From: Fibrobacterota bacterium
GTDB lineage: Bacteria > Fibrobacterota > Fibrobacteria > UBA11236
Reading direction: 5' to 3'
DNA: 64,000 nt
NCBI GenBank assembly: GCA_019509785.1
Contig: JAEKLQ010000034.1
Coordinates: forward strand, 1 to 64,000
The notes under the pieces are model-generated. The model saw only the letters and a list, made by a program, of their open reading frames with translations. It had not been told where the DNA came from and made no database searches. The position numbers and the translations under genes were made by a program. How positions within the stretch are numbered: the stretch's first letter is position 1; each line of letters begins with the position of its first letter. Below, piece after piece: positions 1 through 8,909 of this stretch.

Positions 1-2
1 AG

Positions 3-680
3 AAGGCGGGTGGAGGAGGCAAGCCGCATGGAAAGGGCAATCCTAATGCCCCGGTAGCCCAGGCGGCCCTGAAGCTTATCTCTTCCCGGTCGACCTCTTC
101 TTCGCTGTCGAGCTATGACCTCATGAACCAGAAGTTCGCCAAGGACCTGGATAAGGTGATCAATAACGTGGCCGGTTTGACTAAGACGGGGCAAACCCGC
201 CTGGGCGGCCGCCGCGGTAAGGTCGATGGCGCATGGAATGAAGGTTATGCGGTTGGCGGTTCCGGCGGCGTGGACGACTTGCTCGGCGGCCTTTGGGGCG
301 GCGATGCGGGTCCCCTCGGCGTCAAGGCCAAGGGCGGTCTCGGGCTGAAGGCTCCTTCGGCTTCCGATATCGACATGGGCCAGGAAAGCGGCCAGCGGTC
401 CACGGAGTCCATTCTCCGCGTGATCCGGCAGCATACTCCCGGTTTACGTCATACGTACAACAAATACCTGAAGACGAATCCCGGCTTCAAGGGGAAAATC
501 ACCCTGAAGTTCGCGATCGCCCCGAGCGGTTCCATCGTGGAGCTGACCATTGTCGGCACTACGACGGGCGTATCGGAGTTCGATCAGGAAGTCCGGGATA
601 AGGTCCGTACGTGGAAGTTCGAGCCCGTGAAGGGCAAGAGCAACGACGTAGTGACGGTCCCCTTCACCTTCAGCGAATAA
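3..680 (+). CDS. AgmX/PglI C-terminal domain protein, 5' end outside window
   Basis: The reading frame is open from base 3 to the left edge, so the start lies outside the window; 225 residues are visible. The first part is low-complexity (Gly, Lys, Ser), then comes a Gly-rich linker, and the last 90 or so residues form a TonB-C-like domain with the motif RVIRQHTPGLRHTYNKYLK followed by GKITLKFAIAPSGSI. This matches the AgmX/PglI C-terminal domain known from myxobacteria and Fibrobacterota, usually at the end of periplasm-spanning, TonB-like proteins linked to envelope energy transduction or gliding. The internal ATG at 123 is in frame but is not needed as a start. A strong terminator follows directly. 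The domain call is fairly sure; the cellular role is inferred. Confidence 0.75.
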   Translation, partial: KAGGGGKPHGKGNPNAPVAQAALKLISSRSTSSSLSSYDLMNQKFAKDLDKVINNVAGLTKTGQTRLGGRRGKVDGAWNEGYAVGGSGGVDDLLGGLWGGDAGPLGVKAKGGLGLKAPSASDIDMGQESGQRSTESILRVIRQHTPGLRHTYNKYLKTNPGFKGKITLKFAIAPSGSIVELTIVGTTTGVSEFDQEVRDKVRTWKFEPVKGKSNDVVTVPFTFSE

Positions 681-703
681 CAGTCAAACGATTCGTTTCC
701 CAT

Positions 704-741
704 AAGCCGGCGCCCATTCCAGGGCGCCGGCTTTATTTTTT
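704..741 (+). terminator. Rho-independent terminator
   Basis: A perfect 12-bp stem (704-715 with 722-733, arm AAGCCGGCGCCC) around a 6-nt loop is followed by a T-rich tail to 741. It lies 24 bp after the AgmX-like stop codon and insulates that gene from the next promoter. Confidence 0.9.
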
Positions 742-751
742 CTGCTTCTGA

Positions 752-780
752 TTGAAAGCGATCCGGCATTTATGTAGAAT
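752..780 (+). promoter_or_regulatory. Sigma70-type promoter for the barrel gene at 818
   Basis: TTGAAA (752-757), a 17-bp spacer and TAGAAT (775-780) give a near-consensus vegetative promoter. It sits between the upstream terminator and a gene with a good Shine-Dalgarno sequence. TAGAAT recurs as a -10 before mreB and the gene at 63484. Confidence 0.7.
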
Positions 781-817
781 TTTGCGGAAACGGCGCATGC
801 GCGCAGGAGGAAATCCC

Positions 818-2101
818 ATGACCCAGACCCGGCTCCCGCTCACAGCGGTTGGACTTCTCGTATTCGGGAGCATCCAATCTTCTTGGGCGACCTATTCCCG
901 AGTGGAATCAATGGGTAAAAGGGCCGATTTCTTCATGGATGATATCAGCATTTTCGACAACCCTGCCAATATGAACATTTTCCCGAATTTCCTGATCGGG
1001 GAATTGGGTGTGTACCGCCAAGGTCCGGGGGATACCTCCGCAAACGTGCGTCGCAACATCGATCCCTCCAATTCATGGTTCGGCGGCATCTTTTCGTACT
1101 CCCTTTCCAAGAGCAAGGAATCGGGGAACCTTTATCCGCAGATCAGCCTGGGCGGCGCTTTCAACCGCCGGGACGAGGACCTGCTGCAACTCTTGCCGGA
1201 CAGCGTTTGGGATGGCACCAAGTCCGTACCCGTGCCCGAGCCGGCGACTAACTTCGATGGTTTCCTGGGCATGACCATGTCCAATGGCGGTATGCTGGGT
1301 TCCCATGTTTACGTTGCCATGCAGGAAGGCGCGGATCTCCGGAATGGACGGGTCCAGGGTTCGCCGAACAACGACATCAATGTCTACGTGCTGCGCGGGG
1401 ATCTGGGCCTGAATTGGCCGGTAGCCCGCAATGTCGATGGGGAATTATCCATAGGCGGATCGGTGATCAGCTACGGGCCGAAGCAGATTGATCCGGAATA
1501 TTCCTATTTCGTTCGCGGCCGCGCATTCTCTACGCTGGAGATCATTAACGGCGAGCTCGTGCCGATTTTCAACTATAGCATGCTCGAAGCCCCTGGCCGC
1601 GAGCTAATGAAGGTGCACTTCGGCTTAGGTGTGAACGTCTCCTTGGATCGCGGATTCTTCTGGCTTGGGGCGCAGGGGATTTTCGACGAGGACTCCAAGA
1701 CAGGCATGGTCCAGAACGCGGATGGCACGGTGCGGTATGATTACAGCAGCAACCGAAACACGGACCAGACCATGCGCGGGGGGTTGGTGTCTTTCGGCAT
1801 CGAAAGGAACGTCTGGTGGGATTGGTTGGTTCTTCGGGTCGGTGGCCAGAAGGAAATCACTTACCGTAACCAGACCAGCAACGGCGGCAATCCGCTCGAA
1901 ACCTTCAACTACATCTACACGAATCCCACCAACGACGGAAGCATCAACGATGCGGTCGGTTTCGGCGTCGGCATCAATATCGAGGAAAAGCTCAAGGTTG
2001 ATGCGACTTTGGCCGAAGACTTGCCGTACACCTTCGGCAACCTGTTCTCGGGCCCGATGCATCACCTGATCAATCGTATCTCCGCCACCTACTCCTTCTA
2101 G
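818..2101 (+). CDS. Putative outer-membrane barrel protein
   Basis: The 427-residue product starts with a signal peptide (MTQTRLPLTAVGLLVFGSI, cleavage near SSWA). The body has alternating amphipathic strands and Gly/aromatic turns, and it ends in a terminal aromatic strand (ISATYSF), as outer-membrane barrels do. The start at 818 is chosen because AGGAGG (805-810) lies 7 bp upstream; an in-frame ATG at 752 falls inside the promoter. An early stretch (DDISIFDNPANMNIFPNF) resembles the N-terminal region of FCB-group PorV/FadL-like proteins. No specific function is recognised. Confidence 0.6.
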   Translation: MTQTRLPLTAVGLLVFGSIQSSWATYSRVESMGKRADFFMDDISIFDNPANMNIFPNFLIGELGVYRQGPGDTSANVRRNIDPSNSWFGGIFSYSLSKSKESGNLYPQISLGGAFNRRDEDLLQLLPDSVWDGTKSVPVPEPATNFDGFLGMTMSNGGMLGSHVYVAMQEGADLRNGRVQGSPNNDINVYVLRGDLGLNWPVARNVDGELSIGGSVISYGPKQIDPEYSYFVRGRAFSTLEIINGELVPIFNYSMLEAPGRELMKVHFGLGVNVSLDRGFFWLGAQGIFDEDSKTGMVQNADGTVRYDYSSNRNTDQTMRGGLVSFGIERNVWWDWLVLRVGGQKEITYRNQTSNGGNPLETFNYIYTNPTNDGSINDAVGFGVGINIEEKLKVDATLAEDLPYTFGNLFSGPMHHLINRISATYSF

Positions 2102-2187
2102 GCGGAGCGGGGTCCCCGTCTGGCAAGGGCCGTGACGGGATGGCCGCGACGATGCTTTTAGCTGCTCCCTTTAGTACATTGCCGGCG

Positions 2188-2598
2188 ATGCTTCCTGCCC
2201 GACGGATCGCTTGCCGGAGACTAGCCATATTGGCTTTGGCATGCAGTACCCTGATGCTCTGCTGCGGCTGCGGATCTTCCACGGAAACCATGCAGAAGAA
2301 GTTGGAGAAGATCGGCGCGGCCGACTTGCAGGACATCGTTTCCGAGATTCCGTCTCAAGCGCGGGCGGCCAAATTAGCGCGCCCCTTTTTCAAGATCGAT
2401 TCCTATCAGGAATTCCATGGGGACACGGCAATCGTCTTCCAAGCCATGGCGACGATGTATTTCTTCTACCTCGATCCTTCCCTCGACTTATGCCAGATGC
2501 GGAAGTACCGTTACCAGAGGACGGCCGGGATGTGGGATCGGTACGAGGTGAAGCTCGTCCATTTCCCTTCACAATTTTCTGGCATCCAGGGGGAATAG
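2188..2598 (+). CDS. Small putative lipoprotein of unknown function
   Basis: The 136-residue product begins with a basic stretch and a hydrophobic segment (RRLAILALACSTLMLCCGC) ending in Cys residues that could serve as a lipobox. The rest is soluble, with no family I recognise. An in-frame ATG at 2140 would add 16 residues; neither start has a clear Shine-Dalgarno sequence. A weak -10-like TACATT (2175-2180) lies 7 bp before the chosen ATG. The gene sits alone between the barrel gene and mreB. Confidence 0.55.
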   Translation: MLPARRIACRRLAILALACSTLMLCCGCGSSTETMQKKLEKIGAADLQDIVSEIPSQARAAKLARPFFKIDSYQEFHGDTAIVFQAMATMYFFYLDPSLDLCQMRKYRYQRTAGMWDRYEVKLVHFPSQFSGIQGE

Positions 2599-2602
2599 TT
2601 TT

Positions 2603-2608
2603 TAGAAT
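2603..2608 (+). promoter_or_regulatory. Possible -10 box for mreB operon
   Basis: TAGAAT in the 95-bp gap before mreB matches the -10 used at 775-780. No convincing -35 is visible, so this is tentative. A short dyad (GAACCA, about 2617, with TGGTTC, about 2630) follows in the leader. Confidence 0.35.
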
Positions 2609-2693
2609 TGTGTGGAACCAGGAATCTTTTGGTTCTGCTTTGGTCATCGTCCCCGGGCCTTGAGAGAGGCCACTTCCAGGAGGGATATCCCCT

Positions 2694-3716
2694 TTGTTCG
2701 GCTTCCTTTCCAGTGACATCGGTATCGATTTGGGAACCGCGAATACCCTCGTCCACGTCAGCGGGCGCGGAATCGTCATCAATGAACCCTCCGTAGTCGC
2801 CGTAGAGCGGCGCACCAACAAGGTTTTGGCCATCGGTTCGGAAGCCAAGCGAATGCTGGGCCGCACTCCCGGCGAGATCATCGCGGTCCGCCCCATGAAG
2901 GACGGCGTGATCGCCGATTTCCAGATGGTGGAAAGCCTGCTCACCCGCCTCATCCAGATCGCGCAGAAGTACCCGCTCTTCTTCTTGCGCCCCCGCATCG
3001 TGGTGGGCGTGCCTTCAGGGATCACCGAAGTGGAAAAGCGCGCGGTCCTCGAATCGGCGCAAAAGGCGGGCGCCCGCGAAGTCTACCTGGTAGCCGAGCC
3101 CATGGCGGCGGCCATCGGCATGGGCATTCCCGTTGAAGATCCCTCCGGCAACATGATCATCGATATCGGCGGCGGCACCTCGGAAATCGCCGTGATCGCG
3201 CTGTACGGCATCGTCTGCGACGCCTCGGTGCGCGTGGGCGGCGACGAGATGGACGAGGCCATCATCAACTACCTGAAGAAGAACTATAACCTCCTGGTGG
3301 GAGAAGGCACCGCCGAGAAGATCAAGATGCAGATCGGATCGGCTTACCCGCTCGACCACGAACTGGAGATGGAAGTACGCGGCCGCGACCTCATGGCCGG
3401 CATCCCGCATACCCTCAAGATCACCTCGGCGGAAATCCGCGAGGCCCTGGCCGAGCCCGTGAACGCCATCGTGGAGGCCGTCAAACGGGCCTTGGAGCAG
3501 ACTCCGCCCGAGCTTTCCGCGGATATCCTGGAGAAGGGAATCGTCATGACCGGAGGCGGATCCCAGCTCCGCGGCCTGGACGAACTGCTGCGCCAGGAAA
3601 CCAATCTGCCGGTGAACGTGATCGACGACCCTCTGGTGTGCGTGTGCAAGGGCACGGCGCGCATCCTCGAGGACATGGACAAGTATTATAAGGTTTTGAT
3701 GGAGGCGAGCCGCTAA
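2694..3716 (+). CDS. mreB: Rod-shape-determining actin homologue MreB
   Basis: The 340-residue product carries the actin-fold nucleotide motifs: [13 protein letters not shown] near the N-terminus, the phosphate-2 motif [12 protein letters not shown] and the adenosine motif [12 protein letters not shown]. MreB polymerises under the inner membrane and positions the elongasome that builds lateral wall. The start is TTG, with AGGAGGG (2678-2684) 9 bp upstream, and no better ATG is in frame. It opens a run of co-oriented genes with mreC, mreD, mrdA and rodA. Length is normal for the family. Confidence 0.97.
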   Translation: MFGFLSSDIGIDLGTANTLVHVSGRGIVINEPSVVAVERRTNKVLAIGSEAKRMLGRTPGEIIAVRPMKDGVIADFQMVESLLTRLIQIAQKYPLFFLRPRIVVGVPSGITEVEKRAVLESAQKAGAREVYLVAEPMAAAIGMGIPVEDPSGNMIIDIGGGTSEIAVIALYGIVCDASVRVGGDEMDEAIINYLKKNYNLLVGEGTAEKIKMQIGSAYPLDHELEMEVRGRDLMAGIPHTLKITSAEIREALAEPVNAIVEAVKRALEQTPPELSADILEKGIVMTGGGSQLRGLDELLRQETNLPVNVIDDPLVCVCKGTARILEDMDKYYKVLMEASR

Positions 3717-3749
3717 CCCGACCCCGCCTTACCACCGGACCCCTTCCCT

Positions 3750-4574
3750 GTGAGCATTTTCGACTGGTTCTTGAGGCTCTTCACCTTCGGGAAGGGCATC
3801 GTATCCCTCATCCTTTGCGTCATCTTCTGCGCGGTCCTTATCTCGCTGAAGCACCCCGAGCGCGAAACGTTCCATGACGTGATGATCAGCACGTTCTTAT
3901 ATCCCGCTCAATACATACTTTCCAAGACGACCCGAACGGTCATGATTTACAGGGAAAACGAAGAGTTGAAGCACCAGAATGCCGCCTTACGCCTGGAGAA
4001 CGATTACCTGGTGCAGGCCATCAGGGAGTTGCCGCGCGTCCAGGAGATGGAGGCTTTCGGGGCGCGCAGCAGGTTGAAACTGAAGATGGCCCAGATCTCC
4101 GCCGAAGATCCGGGACGCTTTTCCAACAACTGGGTCATCAACCTCGGCAAAGAGGATTCGGTAGACGCGAACATGCCGGTGATAACCGCTTCTGGAATAG
4201 TGGGAAAGACCGCCAAGTGTTACCACAGCCATTGTCTGGTGCAGGGCCTCACCGATCCGAGCTGTAAAGTCTCCGTGCTTTGCAATCGCACCCGGGTCAA
4301 GGGCATGTTGGAAGCCTGGCCCGGCGGGAAGCTGGTCGCCCGGTTCCCCGTCGATGGCGACATTGGCGCTGGCGATACCGTGGTGACCTCGGGAATGGGC
4401 GGGGTCTTCCCGAAAGGCCTGCTGGTGGGCGTAGTGGCGGGGGAACATCAGGACGCCAGCGAAGGTGCGGATATCCTTAAGGGGATGGAAGTCAAGCCGT
4501 TCCAGAATCCCCATCGAGTGGAAGAGGTTTTCGTCCTTATCCGGCCGGATTCCTGGACCTTGGGGAAGGAATAA
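3750..4574 (+). CDS. mreC: Rod-shape-determining protein MreC
   Basis: The 274-residue product has a single N-terminal membrane helix (about residues 12-32), a coiled coil (about 60-95, YRENEELKHQNAALRLEND) and the periplasmic beta domains of MreC with GVVGKTAKCYHSHCL-like text and a GDTVVTSGMGGVFPKGLLVG signature. MreC links MreB filaments to PBP2/RodA in the periplasm. The start is GTG, 33 bp after mreB, with no clear Shine-Dalgarno sequence. Its TAA overlaps the mreD ATG by 1 nt. Confidence 0.95.
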   Translation: MSIFDWFLRLFTFGKGIVSLILCVIFCAVLISLKHPERETFHDVMISTFLYPAQYILSKTTRTVMIYRENEELKHQNAALRLENDYLVQAIRELPRVQEMEAFGARSRLKLKMAQISAEDPGRFSNNWVINLGKEDSVDANMPVITASGIVGKTAKCYHSHCLVQGLTDPSCKVSVLCNRTRVKGMLEAWPGGKLVARFPVDGDIGAGDTVVTSGMGGVFPKGLLVGVVAGEHQDASEGADILKGMEVKPFQNPHRVEEVFVLIRPDSWTLGKE

Positions 4575-5050
4575 TGAACTTCCTGAAAAGCCTCAGCTTT
4601 CTGGTACTCGGTTTGATCTTGCAGCAGACCTTGATCCAGCTCATCTCCATCGGCTCCATCAAGCCGGACCTGGTGATGGTGGTGCTGGTGGCGGTTTCCA
4701 TGCGTTACGGTTCCCTGGTGGGCCTTTTCAGCGGATTGGCCATCGGTTTGGTCCAGGACGTGTATGCCATTGATGCCTTGGGCGCCAATGCCCTGGCCAA
4801 ATGCCTGGTCGGATACGGCACCGGGCTCCTGGATGAAAAGGTGATCAAGGTAATGCCGGCTACCAAAGTGCTTTTCCTCGGCGTCGCTTTCCTCGTGCAC
4901 GACCTGGTATATTCCTTGGCTGCCGGCTTCCATGGAGCCGCCTTTTGGAACGCCTTGTTGACGCGCACCGTACCCTCCGGGATTTACACCTTGCTCCTCG
5001 GTTCCCTCGTGTTCTATTTCATCATCGCGCCTTCCCGGGCCGAAGCCTGA
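4574..5050 (+). CDS. mreD: Rod-shape-determining membrane protein MreD
   Basis: The 158-residue, very hydrophobic product has about five predicted membrane helices and the MreD-typical region GLFSGLAIGLVQDVYAIDAL. It is translationally coupled to mreC (TAATG overlap) and lies 2 bp before mrdA. MreD is the integral-membrane partner of MreC in the elongasome. The identification rests on both sequence pattern and operon position. Confidence 0.92.
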   Translation: MNFLKSLSFLVLGLILQQTLIQLISIGSIKPDLVMVVLVAVSMRYGSLVGLFSGLAIGLVQDVYAIDALGANALAKCLVGYGTGLLDEKVIKVMPATKVLFLGVAFLVHDLVYSLAAGFHGAAFWNALLTRTVPSGIYTLLLGSLVFYFIIAPSRAEA

Positions 5051-5052
5051 CC

Positions 5053-6918
5053 ATGCGCAACGATAACGCGGCCCGGCTGGACGATCCTTTCTACCGCAAG
5101 CAAATCAGCCGCAACATCCTGATCATCTTCGGGTGCATGCTGCTGGGCTTGTCCGGGCGCCTTTTCTACTTGCAGATCATCAAAGGAAGCTACCACCAGA
5201 AGCTTTCCGAGCAGAACAGCATGCGCTTGCAAATCGTGCACGCCACCCGCGGTCTCATGTACGATCGGAACGGCGCCTTGATCGCCCGCAACCGGCCGTC
5301 GTACCAGGTGGCCATACTGCCTACGCAGTTGAAGGAGCCGAAGCAGGTCTTCGCCAACCTGATGCGTTTCCAGGACAGTTCCGGCAACCGGCTTTTCGAT
5401 TCGGCCCTGGTGACCTGGAGCCTGGAACGCGGCCGTTGGAAGAAGTTCCAACCCCTGGTAATCCTGGAAGACGCCTCCCCGGAAGTGGTGGCCATGGTGG
5501 AAGAACATCAGCTTGATCTGCCGGGAGTGGTGACCGTCATGGATTCGCGGCGATCCTATCCCTTCGGTTATAACGCCGCCCACGTGCTCGGCTATATGGA
5601 CGAGATCAAGGAGGACGAGCTGGAAGCCTTCTCCGATCGCCGGGAGCGCACCGGGGACAGCATTCCGTACCAGAAAGGCGACCGCATCGGGCGCAAAGGA
5701 CTGGAGAAAACCTACGAGCCTTATTTCCGGGGCCGGGACGGCGTGCGGTACATCAAGGTCAACGCCTTCGGCAAGGAGATGGAGGTCATCAAGGAAATGC
5801 CCCAGGTGCAGCCCGTGGCCGGCTACAACCTGGTTACCACCCTCGACATGCGCTTGCAATGCTTGGCCGAATCCCTGATGGCGGATACCCTGCGGGGGGC
5901 GGTGGTCGCCATCGATCCGCGCAACGGGGAGGTGCTGGCGATGGCCTCCAGCCCGCGCATGGACGGCAACATCTTCTCCCTTTCGCGGGAGAAGCGGTCC
6001 AAGGAGTGGGCCAAGCTGGCCCTGGATCCCGCCATGCCGTTGAACAATCGCGCCACCGTAGGCGGGTACGAACCTGGTTCGACCTGGAAGGCGCTCATGA
6101 ACGTGGCCGCCTTGCAATCGGGGAAAATCACCCCCACGGAACATATGCCCAAGGGATGCACCGGCGGCTACCGGTTCGGCAACCGCACGTGGCGTTGCTG
6201 GGATCCGAAAGGCCATGGCTCTTTGGGGATGGTCGATGCCTTCATGCAATCGTGCGACGTGTACTACTACCAGGTGGGCCTCGAGATCGGGATGGACATC
6301 ATCAACCGGGTGGCCCGGGAATTCGGCTTGGGGGCGACCACCGGGATCGATCTGGACGACGAGCGTTCCGGAATGCTGGTGGATTCGGCGAGCTATATGC
6401 ACCGGTTCGGCAAACGCGGATGGACCTGGTCGCGCGGCCTGGTGCTGAACCTCTCCATCGGCCAGGGACAGATCGCCACGCCTTTGCAGCTCGCGAATTA
6501 TTGCGCCGGGCTCGCCAACGGCAAGGTGGTATACCGGCCGCATCTCGTCAAGGAAGTACGGGATCGCGCCGGCAAGACTGTGCAGACGTTCCAGCCCCAG
6601 GTTATCCAGCAATTGGATTTGACCCCGGAGCAACATGAGATCGTCCTGAAGGCGATGGAGGCGGTTGTGAACAACCCCAGGGGCACGGGCGGGCGGGCAA
6701 GGCTGCCGGACGTTATCGTGGGAGGCAAAACCGGATCGGCGGAGAATCCCCACGGCGAAAAAACCCATGCCTTGTTCATCGGCGCCGCGCCCTTGTATCA
6801 GCCCGAAATCGCCATCGCGGTGGTTCTGGAAAACGTTGGCCATGGAGGTTCAATTGCCGCACCCATCGCTGGGGCGATTTTCCGCGAATATTTCAAGCGG
6901 AAAATGGCCGGAACGTAG
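5053..6918 (+). CDS. mrdA: Penicillin-binding protein 2, elongasome transpeptidase
   Basis: The 621-residue product has one N-terminal membrane helix (about residues 20-38), a dimerisation domain starting with RGLMYDRNGALIARN, and a transpeptidase domain. Catalytic motifs are complete: GSTWK with Ser343, SCD at about residue 400 and KTGS with Lys559. PBP2 cross-links peptidoglycan during side-wall growth and works with RodA. The ATG at 5053 lies 2 bp after the mreD stop; an upstream in-frame ATG at 4945 lies inside mreD and is unlikely. The 3' end probably overlaps rodA. Confidence 0.96.
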   Translation: MRNDNAARLDDPFYRKQISRNILIIFGCMLLGLSGRLFYLQIIKGSYHQKLSEQNSMRLQIVHATRGLMYDRNGALIARNRPSYQVAILPTQLKEPKQVFANLMRFQDSSGNRLFDSALVTWSLERGRWKKFQPLVILEDASPEVVAMVEEHQLDLPGVVTVMDSRRSYPFGYNAAHVLGYMDEIKEDELEAFSDRRERTGDSIPYQKGDRIGRKGLEKTYEPYFRGRDGVRYIKVNAFGKEMEVIKEMPQVQPVAGYNLVTTLDMRLQCLAESLMADTLRGAVVAIDPRNGEVLAMASSPRMDGNIFSLSREKRSKEWAKLALDPAMPLNNRATVGGYEPGSTWKALMNVAALQSGKITPTEHMPKGCTGGYRFGNRTWRCWDPKGHGSLGMVDAFMQSCDVYYYQVGLEIGMDIINRVAREFGLGATTGIDLDDERSGMLVDSASYMHRFGKRGWTWSRGLVLNLSIGQGQIATPLQLANYCAGLANGKVVYRPHLVKEVRDRAGKTVQTFQPQVIQQLDLTPEQHEIVLKAMEAVVNNPRGTGGRARLPDVIVGGKTGSAENPHGEKTHALFIGAAPLYQPEIAIAVVLENVGHGGSIAAPIAGAIFREYFKRKMAGT

Positions 6919-8113
6919 CAAGTCCTTCGACATCCCGATGCTGGTGACCTTGGGTCTGATCATGTTGATCGGCCTCTCGGCGGTCTATTCAGCCTCGTGG
7001 GATCAACCCGGCCAGAAATGGCTCAAGCAATGCCTTTACGTGGTCCTGGGCGTCATCGCCATCGGCGCCATTTTCCTCGTGCCGCCGAAGGTGTTCTACG
7101 CCATGGCCTATCCCGCCTGGATCGTTTCCCTCTTCCCGTTGCTGTACATCATCATCTTCAAGGCCAATTCCGTGGAGCGTTGGATCGCCCTGCCGGGAGG
7201 CTTCAACCTGCAGCCCTCGGAGTTGACCAAGGTCGCTCTATTGCTGGCGATGGCGCGATTGTTGTCCTTCCAACCCATCCAAATCGCCCGACCTAAGACC
7301 CTCATCGCGCCGGCGGCCCTGTTCTTCTTCCCGTTCATCCTGGTCCTGAATGAGCCCAATCTCAGCACGGCCCTTTCCTTCGTGGCCATGACGGGGGTGA
7401 TGGCATATTGGTCCGGGCTCGCTATGCGGGAGATCTTCCTATTGGCTTCGCCGGTGCTGTCCGTGGCGTTGTCATTCCACAATCTGGCGTGGGCCGGCCT
7501 GTTCATCGTCTTGATCCTGATCGTGGCGCTTTCGCGCATCAATCTCAAGATCGGGGCCCTTATCCTGCTTATCAATATCATCGCGGGGTTCGGGGCCATC
7601 TTCGTGTGGAACAAGGTGCTCTACGAGCATCAGCGCGATCGCATCATGACCTTCATCAATCCCCAGCGCGATCCCTTGGGGGCGGGTTATCAGGTGCTGC
7701 AATCCAAGGTGGCCATCGGATCGGGGCAATTGGTGGGGAAGGGTTATCTCAACGGGACGCAGACGAACCTGAGCTTCCTGCCCGAGGAGCATACCGATTT
7801 CATCTTCTCGGTGTGGGCGGAGCAATTCGGCTTCCTCGGCTGCATCGCCTTGCTGGCCCTTTACCTTTATCTCTTGCACCGGATCCTGAGGACGGGGATG
7901 GATATCCGCAACCGGTTCGTAAGCCTGGTGGGAGCCGGCGTGGCCGGCATCCTCGGCTTCCATATCATCGTGAACGTGTCCATGACCATCGGCATGATGC
8001 CGGTAACCGGTTTGCCTTTGCCCTTCATGTCCTATGGCGGATCCTTCCTGATTTCCTGCCTGATGATGATCGGGCTGCTCATCAATCTCCGGGCCCATGG
8101 GCACAATCTCTAA
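6842..8113 (+). CDS. rodA: Lipid II polymerase RodA (SEDS family)
   Basis: The product is a multi-helix SEDS glycosyltransferase with conserved text SVERWIALPGGFNLQPSEL-like and FIFSVWAEQFGFLG in the hallmark positions, and MPVTGLPLPFMSYGGS near the C-terminus. RodA polymerises lipid II in the elongasome beside PBP2. The start is uncertain. ATG 6842 gives 423 residues and keeps the usual pre-helix residues (RSKSFDIPML) but overlaps mrdA by 77 nt. ATG 6938 avoids the overlap but starts almost inside the first helix. Neither has a clear Shine-Dalgarno sequence. Confidence 0.93.
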   Translation: MEVQLPHPSLGRFSANISSGKWPERSKSFDIPMLVTLGLIMLIGLSAVYSASWDQPGQKWLKQCLYVVLGVIAIGAIFLVPPKVFYAMAYPAWIVSLFPLLYIIIFKANSVERWIALPGGFNLQPSELTKVALLLAMARLLSFQPIQIARPKTLIAPAALFFFPFILVLNEPNLSTALSFVAMTGVMAYWSGLAMREIFLLASPVLSVALSFHNLAWAGLFIVLILIVALSRINLKIGALILLINIIAGFGAIFVWNKVLYEHQRDRIMTFINPQRDPLGAGYQVLQSKVAIGSGQLVGKGYLNGTQTNLSFLPEEHTDFIFSVWAEQFGFLGCIALLALYLYLLHRILRTGMDIRNRFVSLVGAGVAGILGFHIIVNVSMTIGMMPVTGLPLPFMSYGGSFLISCLMMIGLLINLRAHGHNL

Positions 8114-8825
8114 TCGCGCGCGGCGTATCGGGGCCTTCCTTTCGGCCCTTTGGATGCCCCCGGAGTGCGTCCATTGCCGGAATGACCGGTGGCTGGGCCT
8201 GCCCCTCTGCCGCGATTGCCATCGTTCCCTGAAACCTTGGCTGGCGGAAAAGCCGGAAGCCTACCGGATCCGCGACAGCCGCTTCTTGTTCGTCCTATCG
8301 CCGGCGTTGTCCGTTTTGATCCATGGATTCAAGTATCATCATCGGCGGCGATATGCCGCGTACTTATGCGCGTGCGCCCGCCGCCGACCCGGACTGGCCG
8401 CCTGGGCCGCGGGTTTCGATGCCCTGGTTCCCGTGCCCGTTCACCGGGGCCGCCGCCGTGAACGCGGCTACAACCAAGCCGAAGTCATCGCGGGGCATTT
8501 GGGGGAACTTTGGGGGCGTCCGGTCTGGCCCCGCGCCTTGGTCCGCAAACGTTCCACGCGATCGCAGACGCGCCTGTCCAAAGGGGAGCGTGGCCGTAAC
8601 CTCGAAGGCGCCTTTGCCTGCCCGGATGGGAGCCTCAAAGGCAAGCGTATCCTCCTTATCGATGACGTGTTCACGACGGGGGCCACTTCGGAGGCCTGCG
8701 CCGCCGCGCTTTTGCGGGCCGGGGCGGCCGAGGTGGCGGTATTCGCCTTGGCGAAAGTGGAACCAGGATCCCCGGAAGAAGACTTCGTCCGAGAGTTAGA
8801 GGCGGCGGCGGCGTACGCAGCCTAG
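8097..8825 (+). CDS. comF: ComF-family phosphoribosyltransferase-like protein
   Basis: The 242-residue product has an N-terminal zinc-ribbon-like pair (CVHC near residue 23, CRDC near 38) and a C-terminal phosphoribosyltransferase fold with the PRPP loop ILLIDDVFTTGAT. LVPVPVHRGRRRERGYNQ is the ComF-family signature. ComF/GntX proteins are linked to DNA uptake in competent bacteria, but here no other competence gene is in view, so the role is unknown. It overlaps rodA by 17 nt and is probably cotranscribed with the cell-shape genes. Confidence 0.9.
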   Translation: MGTISNRARRIGAFLSALWMPPECVHCRNDRWLGLPLCRDCHRSLKPWLAEKPEAYRIRDSRFLFVLSPALSVLIHGFKYHHRRRYAAYLCACARRRPGLAAWAAGFDALVPVPVHRGRRRERGYNQAEVIAGHLGELWGRPVWPRALVRKRSTRSQTRLSKGERGRNLEGAFACPDGSLKGKRILLIDDVFTTGATSEACAAALLRAGAAEVAVFALAKVEPGSPEEDFVRELEAAAAYAA

Positions 8826-8828
8826 CCC

Positions 8829-8844
8829 GATCCTGCGCAGGATC
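8829..8844. other. 16-bp perfect palindrome after comF
   Basis: GATCCTGC followed by its reverse complement forms a palindrome 4 bp after the comF stop. It could fold as a short hairpin, but there is no T-tract, so I do not call it a terminator. Confidence 0.4.
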
Positions 8845-8909
8845 CGGCGCAAATCCCTTCCTGACGCTATATTTGCATACGGGTTCCGAATACATTCCGA
8901 GGGGTTATT

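Noticed and set aside
781-793. A shared 12-13 bp string (TTTGCGGAAACG) at 781 and 10241
   Set aside because: Repeats of this length are expected by chance in 64 kb, and its position relative to the promoter differs at the two sites.
5014-6843. A 609-codon open frame on the minus strand
   Set aside because: It is antisense to mrdA, which has all its catalytic motifs.
8097-8825. Evidence of a competence locus from comF
   Set aside because: No other com genes are nearby, and ComF-like proteins occur in many non-competent bacteria.
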